From: Neobacillus rhizosphaerae
GTDB taxonomy: Bacteria; Bacillota; Bacilli; Bacillales; Cytobacillaceae
Reading direction: 5' to 3'
Assembly (NCBI RefSeq): GCF_937468385.1
Contig: NZ_CALBWS010000033.1
Location: 1-61,636, forward strand
DNA length: 61,636 nucleotides
Both the position numbers and the translations under genes were made by a program. Below are positions 1 through 8,746 of the stretch, piece after piece (within the stretch, counting starts at the first letter, position 1; every line of letters starts with the position of its first letter). Below the pieces are notes generated by a model that saw nothing but the letters and a program-made list of their open reading frames with translations, ran no database searches and was not told the origin of the DNA.

Positions 1-90
1 ATTCACTATTACAATAACAAACGAATAAAGGCAAAATTAAAAGACCTAAGCCCAGTAGAATACCGAACTCAGGTCCTCAAAGTAGCCTAA
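1..90 (+). CDS. C-terminal fragment of an IS3-family transposase (cut by window edge)
   Basis: The first 29 codons from base 1 are open and end in TAA at 88-90. They encode IHYYNNKRIKAKL followed by LSPVEYRTQVL, the typical C-terminal end of IS3-family (IS150-like) orfB transposases with a DDE rve core. Only this tail is visible, so activity cannot be judged. The identification rests on the conserved YYNxxR..K.KL..LSPxEYR pattern; the exact IS is not named. Confidence 0.8.
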   Translation: MHYYNNKRIKAKLKDLSPVEYRTQVLKVA

Positions 91-94
91 AATA

Positions 95-121
95 TTTGTC
101 TAACTTTATTGGGTCAGATCA
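95..121 (+). mobile_element. Probable right terminal end of the IS3-type element
   Basis: Directly after the transposase stop comes TTTGTCTAACTTTATTGGGT ending in CA. IS150-type elements end close behind orfB with a terminal repeat of this character (TGTCTAAC...GGG...CA). The left end lies outside the window, so neither the inverted repeat nor a target duplication can be checked. Confidence 0.5.
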
Positions 122-149
122 GTTACAGAGTCAGGCTCCTTCAATCACA

Positions 150-2543
150 TTATTTTTCAAAAATGGCATTGGATAGCAGTCGGAATAGGTAATCTGTATG
201 ATCTCTGAAGCCCGCCTCCAGACCAATTAAGGTTACATCCTTATCCTGCTCTTTGACCATTACTGCCTGACCTTTAGCGTTTCTGTTATTTCTCCAATGA
301 CCCGCTATAAAGAAATCATCAGTGTTTGCATATCTTGCCACCACTTTATCATTTCCAGTATTGGTATACCATGTAGGACGATAAACAAATCCGAGATCAT
401 CCTGTCCATACCCGGCTGTTAGACCCGCCCCCTCATAGTTGACCTTCACAATTCCATTGCTATCTGAACCACCGTTATTAATTGTATCGTCCGTTAACCC
501 TAGCGTTTTCGTTGCCTGTGAAGCGCTGGATCCTACTGCTATATATTTACCACCTTGAGCTACAAAGTTTGTAATGTTCGCTCTTAACTTCGCTTCCTGA
601 GCCTTATCTTGAGGGCCAAATTCTTTATTTGAAGCACTTGTGATGACAGTAATGAGGTTGGATGATCCGCTGTAAACAAATACATCAAACTCTTTTAATC
701 CTTTTTCGGCAACTTCTACTGGTGTCACTTCTGTTACCTCGAAGCCAAGTCTCCTTAAGGAAAGCTTTGTTCCGCTGTGGGACTGGACTTTACTTATGCC
801 GCCGTCCTTAAGAATCGCAACTTTCAAGTTGGATAATGGAGTGGCATCTGCCGGTACCTTCGCGGTGGATTCCACCTGAATTCCAGATTCCTTAACAGCT
901 TCGGAGATTTTATTTGCTGCTGCTTCTGTGTAAAAATTACCTTTGGAATCGCGTACAACAGGTAGCCCTTGTTGAAGCAACGTATTTACTAGATTGACAG
1001 CTTTTACGGAGCTGTTTGGAATCAAGAATGGACCTTTACCGGAAACAGATCCTTCTTCCGATATTTTGTTCAATTTTGTTGTTGTAACATCAACAGAACT
1101 TTGTGTAGGTATCGCTTCAAAGCCCCAGAGTTCTGGCAGACTCCATGCTGAAATATCATACATCGCGTCGATATCATTGGTGATATCTTCACCCTTCCAA
1201 AGCATAGTATTGGCTAATCCAGCTTTTGCCTGGTCCATATTAACGATGTACGTCCCTTTAGGATATGATTTCCCATCCACATTGAATGCCTTAGGAGCCT
1301 GAACCACATCAATGTCATTGTTGATTAAATGATTAACGGCTTTATTGGTTACAGTCGGATCTTTTTCATTAACCGGAAGGATATAGGCTTTAGGGAAGAA
1401 ACCCTCTTTATGAAACGGATGGTCAAAGTTTATGCCGCGTTTAAACATTTCGATTTGGTCGGTAATCATGGCTTGTTTGTTCTCTGTGGAAAAATTAAGA
1501 GCACCAATAATGGCGTTGTACATCCAACGCACACCATCCCAATCATTTGTCGGTGTCTCTAACGTATGACCGTAAGCCCCATGATACATCGCATACATTG
1601 GAGTGAAAATTGGCGGATAGTCATCCCATCCATCCTTGTCATTGCGCTGTGGAATATAGACGCCTTGCATATTTTGGTACAATTTATTATCCGAGAATTG
1701 ACCCTTCTTCATCATAATCTCATTTTCCATCGCTTCTGCCTGCTTATATGCCCATTTGTTATAAAGATCATATTCGTAGTTAGGATTATGCGGCGGCGTA
1801 CAAGGTTCAATCAACCCTTGTCGGTTTGGCGCGTAATTTTTCACGTATCCATGTGTATCAAGGAACACCATTGGGTTCCATTCTTTAATGAGCTCAGCAG
1901 TTTCTCTCGTTTCCGGCTGGGACTGGGTAATAAAGTCACGATTCAAGTCAATCCCCTCGCCATTAAACCGGGTGGCATCGACACGTCCATCAGGATTTTG
2001 GACAACGTTAAAAATGAGAATGTTATTTGCCAAAATGTTTTTCGTCTCTTGGTCATTCTCTGTGGCAAAGCGTTCAATTAACTGAAGTATGGCATCGGTT
2101 CCAGCAAATTCTGTACCATGAATGGAACCATTAATCATGATTGGCACTTTAAAGTCTGGATTGTTGGCTATCCAATCCTGAGCCTTGCCTGGGTTTTTAA
2201 ACATTTGCTTTCTTAACGCCTGGATTTTTCCAAACTTTCCATGAGAATCAGGGTCAGCAATGGTTACAACATAAAGAGGATGTCCATCCGCTGAAGTCCC
2301 GCGAACATCGACTTTCACACGGTTCGATTGTTTCTCAATTGCTTTCAACTTGGAGCCGATTTGCGAGAATTTCACAAAGTCATAGTTTTCACTATTAAAC
2401 TTACTTCCATCTTGTTCCTCGTAAACATTGACGCTTGTCCATTTTGGCGCATCAGCAAATCCAGGTGTCAATGGTACTGTAGTAAGCAAACCCACAACTA
2501 AAATGCCGGCAACCACTTTCTTTTTCTTTTTCTTTTTCTTCAT
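150..2543 (-). CDS. Secreted M14-family zinc carboxypeptidase
   Basis: This 797-residue protein starts with an export signal: a poly-lysine n-region (residues 2-9), a hydrophobic stretch VVAGILVVGLLTTV and a likely cleavage site after GFA-DA. The M14 peptidase domain shows the zinc ligands H142 and E145 (HGTE) and H231 (LDTHGY), with NPDGR at 183 and DLNRDF at 199. It should remove C-terminal residues from peptides outside the cell. The remaining ~400 residues resemble a GATase1-like or beta-rich accessory region and are not assigned. The ribosome binding site GGAGG lies 7 bases before ATG. The lysine run is encoded by an AAGAAA hexamer repeat, so its length could vary by slippage without frameshift. 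The gene stands alone, next to an IS end. Confidence 0.88.
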   Translation of the reverse strand: MKKKKKKKKVVAGILVVGLLTTVPLTPGFADAPKWTSVNVYEEQDGSKFNSENYDFVKFSQIGSKLKAIEKQSNRVKVDVRGTSADGHPLYVVTIADPDSHGKFGKIQALRKQMFKNPGKAQDWIANNPDFKVPIMINGSIHGTEFAGTDAILQLIERFATENDQETKNILANNILIFNVVQNPDGRVDATRFNGEGIDLNRDFITQSQPETRETAELIKEWNPMVFLDTHGYVKNYAPNRQGLIEPCTPPHNPNYEYDLYNKWAYKQAEAMENEIMMKKGQFSDNKLYQNMQGVYIPQRNDKDGWDDYPPIFTPMYAMYHGAYGHTLETPTNDWDGVRWMYNAIIGALNFSTENKQAMITDQIEMFKRGINFDHPFHKEGFFPKAYILPVNEKDPTVTNKAVNHLINNDIDVVQAPKAFNVDGKSYPKGTYIVNMDQAKAGLANTMLWKGEDITNDIDAMYDISAWSLPELWGFEAIPTQSSVDVTTTKLNKISEEGSVSGKGPFLIPNSSVKAVNLVNTLLQQGLPVVRDSKGNFYTEAAANKISEAVKESGIQVESTAKVPADATPLSNLKVAILKDGGISKVQSHSGTKLSLRRLGFEVTEVTPVEVAEKGLKEFDVFVYSGSSNLITVITSASNKEFGPQDKAQEAKLRANITNFVAQGGKYIAVGSSASQATKTLGLTDDTINNGGSDSNGIVKVNYEGAGLTAGYGQDDLGFVYRPTWYTNTGNDKVVARYANTDDFFIAGHWRNNRNAKGQAVMVKEQDKDVTLIGLEAGFRDHTDYLFRLLSNAIFEK

Positions 2544-2749
2544 TCAAAAACCTCCATTTTCGAATAATTATTTAATCGTATGCATAATTACTTATTACCT
2601 CCTATTTTATTATGAAAACCATTAAATTCCATCCAGCCTTTCTCCTAAACAACCATGAATTATTACTAGGTTAAAAGTAACAACACACACACTACCATTC
2701 TATGAACAAAAAATTTTATTATTACATATTTAAAATCTAGTTCACAACA

Positions 2750-2795
2750 TGTCCGCTCAGGACGGACAAATGTCCACGAACGGTGCCTGACACCC
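2750..2795. repeat. Dispersed palindromic repeat, family 1, copy A (partial)
   Basis: GGACAAATGTCC followed by GGTGCCTGACACCC. The matching left arm is missing, so this is a half copy. Five other copies occur in the window at 5889, 7527, 8641, 40859 and 46691. Confidence 0.8.
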
Positions 2796-2828
2796 TAATT
2801 ACTAATGACACACTAAGAAAAGTGCATA

Positions 2829-2866
2829 AAAAAATGGCAGAGAGAAAGGTCTCTCTGCCATTTTTA
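2829..2866 (-). terminator. Intrinsic terminator of psuK-psuG
   Basis: TGGCAGAGAGA (2835-2845), loop AAGG and TCTCTCTGCCA (2850-2860) form a perfect 11-bp stem. Read leftward it is followed by a run of seven T. It lies 38 bases after the psuG stop. Confidence 0.9.
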
Positions 2867-2903
2867 TTGTTTTAAACTATTTTTATGCTATTTTTCGAAG
2901 GAT

Positions 2904-3818
2904 CTATTTCAAAGACTCTAAGCTTACAGCAATTTTTGAACCTAACACGGCGTTATTTTTTACTAACTGAATGTTTGAATCTAAGCTTTTTCCACCAGTT
3001 AATTCTTTTACTTTTGCTAGTAGGAATGGTGTTGCATCTTTACCTGAGATGTTGTTTTCCTCCGCTTCTTTTAAAGCAGTTTCGATTACATCAGTAATCA
3101 TTTGCTCATCCATTGCATACTCTTCTGGGATTGGATTAGCAATAACAGCTCCACCCTTTAATCCCAAATCCCATTTCGTTTTTAATGTTGAAGCAATGCT
3201 TTCGGCATCATCTGCACGGAAGTTTACTGGGAATTTACTTGAGCGAGTATAGAATGATGGAAGTAGATCCGTTTGATACCCCATCACTGGCACACCTTTT
3301 GTTTCAAGATATTCCATTGTTAAACCTAAATCTAAGATAGATTTAGCGCCTGCACAGATAACAGCTACATTCGTTTGTGCTAGTTCTTCTAAATCGGCTG
3401 AAATATCCATTGTTGTTTCAGCACCACGGTGTACGCCGCCAATTCCGCCAGTTACGAAAATATGAATTCCAGCGAGTTCTGCACAAATCATCGTCGCAGC
3501 AACTGTTGTTGCCCCTTTTTTCTTAGTAGCAACCAAATAGGCTAAATCACGGCGAGATGCTTTGGCAACATCTGAGCTTTTCCCGAACATTTCAAGCTCA
3601 TCATCAGATAAACCAATTTTAATTTTTCCATCTAAAATGGCAATTGTAGCTGGTACTGCTCCATTGTCACGAATAATTTGTTCTACTTCACGGGCAGTTA
3701 TCACATTTTGTGGATAAGGCATGCCATGTGAAATGATCGTCGACTCCAAAGCTATGATTGGTTTTCCTTGTTCTTTCGCTACACGTACTTCTTCAGATAA
3801 TGTAATGTATTGTTTCAT
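2904..3818 (-). CDS. psuG: Pseudouridine-5'-phosphate glycosidase
   Basis: This 304-residue enzyme has the usual PsuG length. It reversibly cleaves the C-glycosidic bond of pseudouridine 5'-phosphate to uracil and ribose 5-phosphate. Visible family blocks are ALESTIISHGMPYPQN near residue 25, ATTVAATMI, FVTGGIGGVHRGAE, DISADLEEL and VICAGAKSILDLG, which holds the lysine that forms the imine with the sugar in characterised enzymes. Its start overlaps the psuK stop by four bases (ATGA), so the two are translationally coupled and act in sequence: PsuK phosphorylates pseudouridine and PsuG cleaves the product. No pseudouridine transporter gene is adjacent. Confidence 0.95.
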   Translation of the reverse strand: MKQYITLSEEVRVAKEQGKPIIALESTIISHGMPYPQNVITAREVEQIIRDNGAVPATIAILDGKIKIGLSDDELEMFGKSSDVAKASRRDLAYLVATKKKGATTVAATMICAELAGIHIFVTGGIGGVHRGAETTMDISADLEELAQTNVAVICAGAKSILDLGLTMEYLETKGVPVMGYQTDLLPSFYTRSSKFPVNFRADDAESIASTLKTKWDLGLKGGAVIANPIPEEYAMDEQMITDVIETALKEAEENNISGKDATPFLLAKVKELTGGKSLDSNIQLVKNNAVLGSKIAVSLESLK

Positions 3819-4924
3819 GATAATTCCTCCATGTCTTTTTGTAGTTGTGCCGCTGATAAATCCTGGCGTACGGTGTAGGATGATTGTAAGGTCTTTGAGG
3901 CGTTAACCGCTCCAGCCTTGGCAATATCCCTTAAATTTTTACCATTTAACCAAGAATAAATTACTGCAGAAGAAAATGCATCCCCCGCACCGGTTACATC
4001 CAGGATATCCTTTGTTTCAATCGAAGGCATATGAAAAATTCCTTCTTCATTATTCGCAATCATTGCCCCTTTTTTCCCATTGGTAATAACAACATTAGCT
4101 ATACCAAGTGAGAGCCATTTTTCAAGGGCAAGCTTCCACTCATCTTCATTGGTTATTTTAATATTAAAATACGTTTCCGATTCATCACGGTTAGTTATTA
4201 ACCAAGCTATCCCATCTAAATCATCAGGTATTCGATTCATTTTCGGTGATGAAACCGGTATTAAAGCGATCGGTCTATCATGTTTTCTCGCAAATTGGCA
4301 TAAAAATTGCAAAGTTTCCTTTGGACAGTTTAAGTCTGCCACAATGCATTTTGCCCTACTTAATAAAACATCCTGTTTTTGGAGTAATTCTGGTGTAATG
4401 GACTCATACACTTCCATATCGGCAAGAGCTATAATTAACTCGCCGTCCGTATCTAGAACAGCAGTATACGACCCTGTTGACTTTCCAGGGATTTTAGCCA
4501 CTTGATCTAAATGCATATAGAGTGTTGATGATTCTTCAATGAACGACCAATCACTGTCAGTACCACATGCTGTTACTAACGATACTCCCATTCCAAGACG
4601 ACCTAAATTCTCGGCGATGTTTCTTGCGACTCCTCCCACACTCTTAGCTGATTGAATAGGGTTAGAAGTACCCAACTGTGCCTTGTTCTTTACTTGGAAT
4701 TTTCGGTCTAAGTTAGCCCCGCCGATACAAACAATTTGCTGTGACTCATTTAAAACATAAGCCCGCCCTAAGATTTCGCCTTTTCTAGTAAGCCCGGAAA
4801 TAATATTAGCAATCGAAGGCCTTGAAAGACCCAAAGCCTCTGCAAGCTCCTGCTGAGAAATATAGGGGTTCTTTTGAATCAAATTAAAAATTAACTGCTC
4901 TTTCTCGGTCATTCTCTCAGTCAC
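3815..4924 (-). CDS. psuK: Pseudouridine kinase (PfkB family) with N-terminal HTH
   Basis: A 369-residue fusion. Residues 1-60 are a winged or MarR/Lrp-like helix-turn-helix (EKEQLIFNLIQKNPYISQQELAEALGLSRPSIANII), and the rest is a PfkB/ribokinase sugar kinase with IGGANLDRK near residue 68, GGVARNIAENLGRLG and the C-terminal DVTGAGDAF that carries the catalytic Asp and anion hole. It should phosphorylate pseudouridine for PsuG. The start is GTG with AGGAGG seven bases upstream. A perfect 8-4-8 palindrome just upstream and downstream of the promoter suggests that the HTH domain autoregulates the operon; this is inference. Confidence 0.9.
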   Translation of the reverse strand: MTERMTEKEQLIFNLIQKNPYISQQELAEALGLSRPSIANIISGLTRKGEILGRAYVLNESQQIVCIGGANLDRKFQVKNKAQLGTSNPIQSAKSVGGVARNIAENLGRLGMGVSLVTACGTDSDWSFIEESSTLYMHLDQVAKIPGKSTGSYTAVLDTDGELIIALADMEVYESITPELLQKQDVLLSRAKCIVADLNCPKETLQFLCQFARKHDRPIALIPVSSPKMNRIPDDLDGIAWLITNRDESETYFNIKITNEDEWKLALEKWLSLGIANVVITNGKKGAMIANNEEGIFHMPSIETKDILDVTGAGDAFSSAVIYSWLNGKNLRDIAKAGAVNASKTLQSSYTVRQDLSAAQLQKDMEELS

Positions 4925-4936
4925 ACACTCACCTCC

Positions 4937-4956
4937 TTTTAAACTTTTGTTTAAAA
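4937..4956 (-). promoter_or_regulatory. Operator palindrome in the psuK leader
   Basis: TTTTAAAC, TTTT, GTTTAAAA is a perfect 8-4-8 inverted repeat. It sits between the predicted start of transcription (near 4967) and the AGGAGG of psuK, a good position for a repressor. The HTH domain of PsuK is the obvious candidate ligand. Confidence 0.55.
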
Positions 4957-4973
4957 TCAGAACTTATGTTTAC

Positions 4974-5002
4974 ATTGTACTCCTCATTGTTAAATAGGTC
5001 AA
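4974..5002 (-). promoter_or_regulatory. SigA-type promoter of psuK-psuG
   Basis: Read leftward: TTGACC (4997-5002), a 17-base spacer and TACAAT (4974-4979). This is five of six at both boxes with ideal spacing. Between 5003 and 5290 no gene was recognised. Confidence 0.75.
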
Positions 5003-5347
5003 CTCCTTTTTGACTATCTTAACTTAATCAAAACAAACAAAATACATTCATCAATCCCGCAAAGGGTAAAGCCAAAACCGATAAGCCTTAAACATGATCG
5101 GTCAAAAAACGGAGACGTACCTAGGATGGTCATACCGAGTGAAGCATCATTTGTTATCCAGCAGATTATTAAAAAAATGGAAACCTAACTCGGACGTTTC
5201 ATTCTAATTGCACCCATTCCCCCAAAAAATATAGAGAATAAAAACGAATTTTTCAACGGCTGCACGCCAATTATCCCCTTTCCATAAAATGTGGAAAGAA
5301 CCAAAACTGAATTTTCCAACATGAAGGGAAAGATGTGGTGCTTAAAT

Positions 5348-5884
5348 ATGAAAAAATCCCAGACTTATCACCAGTCGTTTCAAAATCTCCAAGAGAATGA
5401 AATAATGTTTGAACAGGTTTTTGAACGGATAATCGAGTTCATGAACATAGATCCAAGTGGAAACTTCCGCCTAATGGTGGGAACAGATTCACAGGTTCAC
5501 AAATCCCAGACTACCTTTATCACTGGAATAGTTATTCAAAATGAAGGGAACGGTGTTTGGGCGTGTATTAGAAAAGTGATAGTTCCCAGAAAAATGACCC
5601 ATTTACATGAGCGGATCTCTCTTGAACTATCCTTAACAGAAGAAATTGTTTCTATGTTCACAGAGGAGAAAAAAAATGAATTAATCCAGATTGTCCTTCC
5701 ATATCTCTATCAAGGCGCAACATTTATCATGGAGGGTCATATCGATATTGGGGCGGGGAAACGAAATAAAACCAGTGAATTTGTCAAAGAAATGGTATCA
5801 AGAATAGAATCCATGGGAGTCGAACCCAAAATCAAACCAAACGCCTTCGTCGCCTCCAGCTATGCCAACCGCTACACCAAATAG
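5348..5884 (+). CDS. YkuK-family RNase H-like protein (DUF458)
   Basis: Shows the family blocks FEQVFERIIEFM, LMVGTDSQVHK, TFITGIVIQNEG, HLHERISLELSLTEEI, HIDIGAGKRNKTSEFVKEM and NAFVASSYANR. The GTDSQ and DIG acidic residues fit an RNase H-like fold, but the cellular role is not established. The open frame reaches back to GTG at 5291 with ATG codons at 5321, 5333 and 5348. I chose 5348 (MKKSQTYHQSFQNL) because the family usually begins shortly before the FExVF block; no ribosome binding site is clearly best. The stop is followed at once by repeat copy B. Confidence 0.82.
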   Translation: MKKSQTYHQSFQNLQENEIMFEQVFERIIEFMNIDPSGNFRLMVGTDSQVHKSQTTFITGIVIQNEGNGVWACIRKVIVPRKMTHLHERISLELSLTEEIVSMFTEEKKNELIQIVLPYLYQGATFIMEGHIDIGAGKRNKTSEFVKEMVSRIESMGVEPKIKPNAFVASSYANRYTK

Positions 5885-5888
5885 TGTA

Positions 5889-5971
5889 TGGTGTCAGGCA
5901 CCACAAAAAGACAAATGTCCACCATACGCGGACAAAATACAACATTTGTCCACGTGTGATGCTCGACACCC
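5889..5971. repeat. Dispersed palindromic repeat, family 1, copy B (degenerate double)
   Basis: Left arm GGTGTCAGGCACC, two GGACA/TGTCC cores (ACAAATGTCC and CATTTGTCC) and a decayed right arm GATGCTCGACACCC. It fills the whole gap between the convergent YkuK-family gene and the PAS kinase, whose stop codon abuts it. Confidence 0.8.
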
Positions 5972-7431
5972 TAAATATATTCTAGTTCAATTATTATTGT
6001 GGTGCCTTGTCCTGGCTGGCTTTCGATTTTCATGGTGCCCTTGTGTTCTTGGATGATCTTATTGCTGACTGTTAGGCCAAGTCCGATTCCTTTTTCCTTC
6101 GTTGTATAGAATGGAGTACCTAAATAGCGCATTAAGTCTGTGGCGATGCCGATGCCCTCATCGAAAATATGAATTAACACTTTATTTCCTTCAACTTTCT
6201 CTACCTTAATATGGATATCTCCACCGTTAGGCATGGCTTCAATGGCGTTTTTAATAAAATTGACAAAGACCTGCTTCAGTTGGTGTGGGCTGCAAAGTAA
6301 ATCGATATCGTTTGCTTGATAGTGGTTTATGATTTGCACATTATGTAGTAAGGCTTGTGGGTGAAGAATGTTAACCGTGCTTTCAAGTATTAAGTAAAGA
6401 CTTTCTCGTTCATATTGAATGGCTTGCGGTTTCGCAAGTGACATAAATTCATTGACAATTATATCAATACGATCTAATTCGTTCATAATTATCGATAAGT
6501 AGTGGTCTTGTTTTTCCTTGTTAGGCGTACTTTTCAAAAGTTTTGAGAACCCTTTTAAAGAAGTCAATGGGTTTCGTATTTCATGAGCTACACCTGCCGC
6601 TAATTGACCGATTATGGAAAGACGGTCTAAATTACGAAGTGCCTGATCATTCTTTACTCTATCCGTAATATTTCTCCCAACCGAAACATATGATTCGATT
6701 TCTTTTTGTTCGTTATAGATGGGAGAAAGATTTGATTCAGAATAAATGATTTCTTTATCTCCAGTCAACACCTTTACTTGGAATAGCTGGGGCTCATTTG
6801 TTTCGACTAGTTTTTGAAACACTCTTTCAAAATGCCCCCTATCATCAGGAGAGATAATGTCAAATATATCTCGACCAATCAATTGCTCTGGGGTATACCC
6901 CAGAGCCCTTTCGTGAGAGGGTGATGCATAGACAATCTTTTTATCCTTCGAATAAACCTTAATCATATCTTCTGTATTTTCCGTGATTAATTTATATAAC
7001 TCACGAGTTCTTTTCAATTCTTTTCCTATAAATACACTATCAGTAATATCACGGTAAATGGCTATTATAGCGAATATTTCTCCCTTGGAATTTCGAAAAG
7101 GAGAATAGGAAACTGCTATATCAAGAACTCTTCCATCTTTATGAAAACGTTGAGTAATAATATTATGGAATGGACTACCTAATTTAACATTTTCTTTTAT
7201 TTCCTTTACTGAATCAGGAATGGGAAAATCATCATATTTTCTTCCTAGTAAAACATCTTCTGTAAATCCGAAAATTTTAGTATACATTTGATTTACTCGA
7301 ATAAACCGGTCCTCCATATCGATAATACAGATTCCGTCAGCGGAACAATTGAGAAAAAGATCAATTATTTCATCTGGATTAAGGATAATAGATTTATCTT
7401 CTTTTCCAATAATAGGGAAACTTTTCGGCAT
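5971..7431 (-). CDS. PAS-domain sensor histidine kinase (sporulation-kinase-like)
   Basis: A soluble kinase with two PAS/PAC domains (about residues 15-130 and 145-270: NPDEIIDLFLNCSADGICIID, YRDITDS, ITENTEDMI, VGRNITDR), then HisKA with H-box AAGVAHEIRNPLTSLKGF and HATPase with NFIKNAIEAM, DEGIGI and GTPFYTTKEKGIGLGL. No transmembrane segment is present. This architecture and H-box match KinA/KinE-type kinases feeding the sporulation phosphorelay. No response regulator is adjacent, as is usual for phosphorelay kinases. The frame extends to 7521, but the best ribosome binding site (GGAGAG, eight bases away) serves ATG at 7431. Confidence 0.88.
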   Translation of the reverse strand: MPKSFPIIGKEDKSIILNPDEIIDLFLNCSADGICIIDMEDRFIRVNQMYTKIFGFTEDVLLGRKYDDFPIPDSVKEIKENVKLGSPFHNIITQRFHKDGRVLDIAVSYSPFRNSKGEIFAIIAIYRDITDSVFIGKELKRTRELYKLITENTEDMIKVYSKDKKIVYASPSHERALGYTPEQLIGRDIFDIISPDDRGHFERVFQKLVETNEPQLFQVKVLTGDKEIIYSESNLSPIYNEQKEIESYVSVGRNITDRVKNDQALRNLDRLSIIGQLAAGVAHEIRNPLTSLKGFSKLLKSTPNKEKQDHYLSIIMNELDRIDIIVNEFMSLAKPQAIQYERESLYLILESTVNILHPQALLHNVQIINHYQANDIDLLCSPHQLKQVFVNFIKNAIEAMPNGGDIHIKVEKVEGNKVLIHIFDEGIGIATDLMRYLGTPFYTTKEKGIGLGLTVSNKIIQEHKGTMKIESQPGQGTTIIIELEYI

Positions 7432-7526
7432 GTTCATCTCTCCAAACAGGTCAGATATCCTATCTTTCTCCATTTTACAGAATTTTAGAATAAAGAAAAT
7501 AGAAATTTTAAAGGGTGTCACTTATA

Positions 7527-7578
7527 GGGTGTCAGGCACCATGAAAGGACATTTGTCCATTCGCGGTGCCTGACACCC
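7527..7578. repeat. Dispersed palindromic repeat, family 1, copy C (complete)
   Basis: The most intact copy: GGGTGTCAGGCACC (7527-7540), core GGACATTTGTCC (7548-7559) and GGTGCCTGACACCC (7565-7578). The outer arms are a perfect 14-bp inverted repeat. A stray GGGTGTCA half arm precedes it at 7513. Confidence 0.88.
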
Positions 7579-7616
7579 TTATTTTATTTGACAAGGAAAA
7601 CCTGATGCCTTGCCAC

Positions 7617-8627
7617 TCATGTTTTAGTGCTTTTTTTGAGTGGCGGAATTTCAAAATAGGTCACCACTCTCCACATCCATTCCAATGGCCCGAATCTAAA
7701 GAAGCGCAGCCAAATCGTACTGAAGATAAGTTGAACAAAATAGATGGCCAAACATAAATAAAGCGATTGAACATAAGTAATATGGTTGAATAAATGCAGC
7801 ATCTTCCCCGCCAGTAATATGAAGACAGTTTGTGAAATGTAGTTTGTTAGTGCCATTCGCCCGTAGCTTTTTAACGGTGATAATACTTTCTGAACCAAGG
7901 GGAATTGTAAAAGTAAGATCATGAGCCCCATATAAAACGCCGAGATAATCGGGCCAATCGTAATCCCAATGTTCAAAAAGTGCTGTGTCTCCTGGTAATC
8001 CCCTTCCGATCCATTGCCAAACACAACAGGAATAAATTGGTATTGATACATAAGCGCCGATGTACTTAATAAAAACATAACCCCTGTAAAAATAGCTGTC
8101 GTTTTCCAATGTTGTCTAAGGTTTTCAAATACCCGATATTGCCCGGCGGCAATTCCCAATAACATAAGAGGAAAAACCATGAAAAGCTTAAATGAAACGA
8201 TTCCCAAAATCATTAACAAGACGGTTCCAAACACAAGATTAACCATTTTATTGACATTGTAAAAAGGCAAAATAAATAGGCCACAAATAGCGTATACTGT
8301 AAGCGCTTCGCCAGGATGAAACTGGACATGGACCAAGCCGATGATAAATAATGCGGCGATTCTTCTCAGAAATAAAACGAATCCGTTCCTTCCTTTCGCA
8401 TTGGCCCGTGTGATAAAAATATAAAATCCAACCCCAAACAGAAAGGTAAAAATCGTATAAAAACGCCCTTCCACAAATAAATATAAAAACCTCCAGTAAG
8501 AAGAATTTATGGTGTGGGGCGCCGGTAGCTTCACAGACAGCAAAGGGATTATATTCACCAAAATGATTCCCATCAGCGCAAATCCCCGCAAATAATCAAG
8601 CATATCAATCCGTTTATTTAACTCCAT
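7617..8627 (-). CDS. DUF418 family integral membrane protein
   Basis: About 336 residues with roughly nine or ten hydrophobic segments. N-terminal KRIDMLDYLRGFALMGIILVNI and C-terminal SYGRMALTNYISQTVF with WLRFFRFGPLEWMWR are the hallmarks of the YeiB/DUF418 family (acyltransferase-3-like fold). The function of the family is not settled. The open frame runs on to 8720 through repeat copy D, but TAAGGAGGCGGCG directly before ATG at 8627 fixes the start. Single gene, leftward. Confidence 0.88.
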   Translation of the reverse strand: MELNKRIDMLDYLRGFALMGIILVNIIPLLSVKLPAPHTINSSYWRFLYLFVEGRFYTIFTFLFGVGFYIFITRANAKGRNGFVLFLRRIAALFIIGLVHVQFHPGEALTVYAICGLFILPFYNVNKMVNLVFGTVLLMILGIVSFKLFMVFPLMLLGIAAGQYRVFENLRQHWKTTAIFTGVMFLLSTSALMYQYQFIPVVFGNGSEGDYQETQHFLNIGITIGPIISAFYMGLMILLLQFPLVQKVLSPLKSYGRMALTNYISQTVFILLAGKMLHLFNHITYVQSLYLCLAIYFVQLIFSTIWLRFFRFGPLEWMWRVVTYFEIPPLKKSTKT

Positions 8628-8640
8628 CGCCGCCTCCTTA

Positions 8641-8710
8641 AAGTGGTGCCCGACACCCAAATGATGTCCACAACAGACGGACAAATGTCCACAAGTGGTG
8701 CCTGACACCA
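8641..8710. repeat. Dispersed palindromic repeat, family 1, copy D (two half copies, same direction)
   Basis: GGTGCCCGACACCC, then GGACAAATGTCC and GGTGCCTGACACC. Both outer arms point the same way, unlike copy C, which suggests a rearranged or merged pair. It lies in the 119 bases between the methyltransferase stop and the DUF418 start. Confidence 0.8.
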
Positions 8711-8746
8711 AAACTGACACCGATACATATGAACTCAGATCCCTCT

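Noticed and set aside
994..2085. Rightward frames opposite the M14 peptidase
   Set aside because: Antisense shadows of a well-supported gene, without binding sites or domains.
5075..5205. Short frames such as MVIPSEASFVIQQIIKKMET as a gene remnant
   Set aside because: Only about 20-37 codons, several overlapping frames equally open, and no family recognised.
8299..8312. CcpA cre site within the DUF418 gene
   Set aside because: TGTAAGCGCTTCGC deviates at the conserved CA end and lies inside a coding region far from a promoter.
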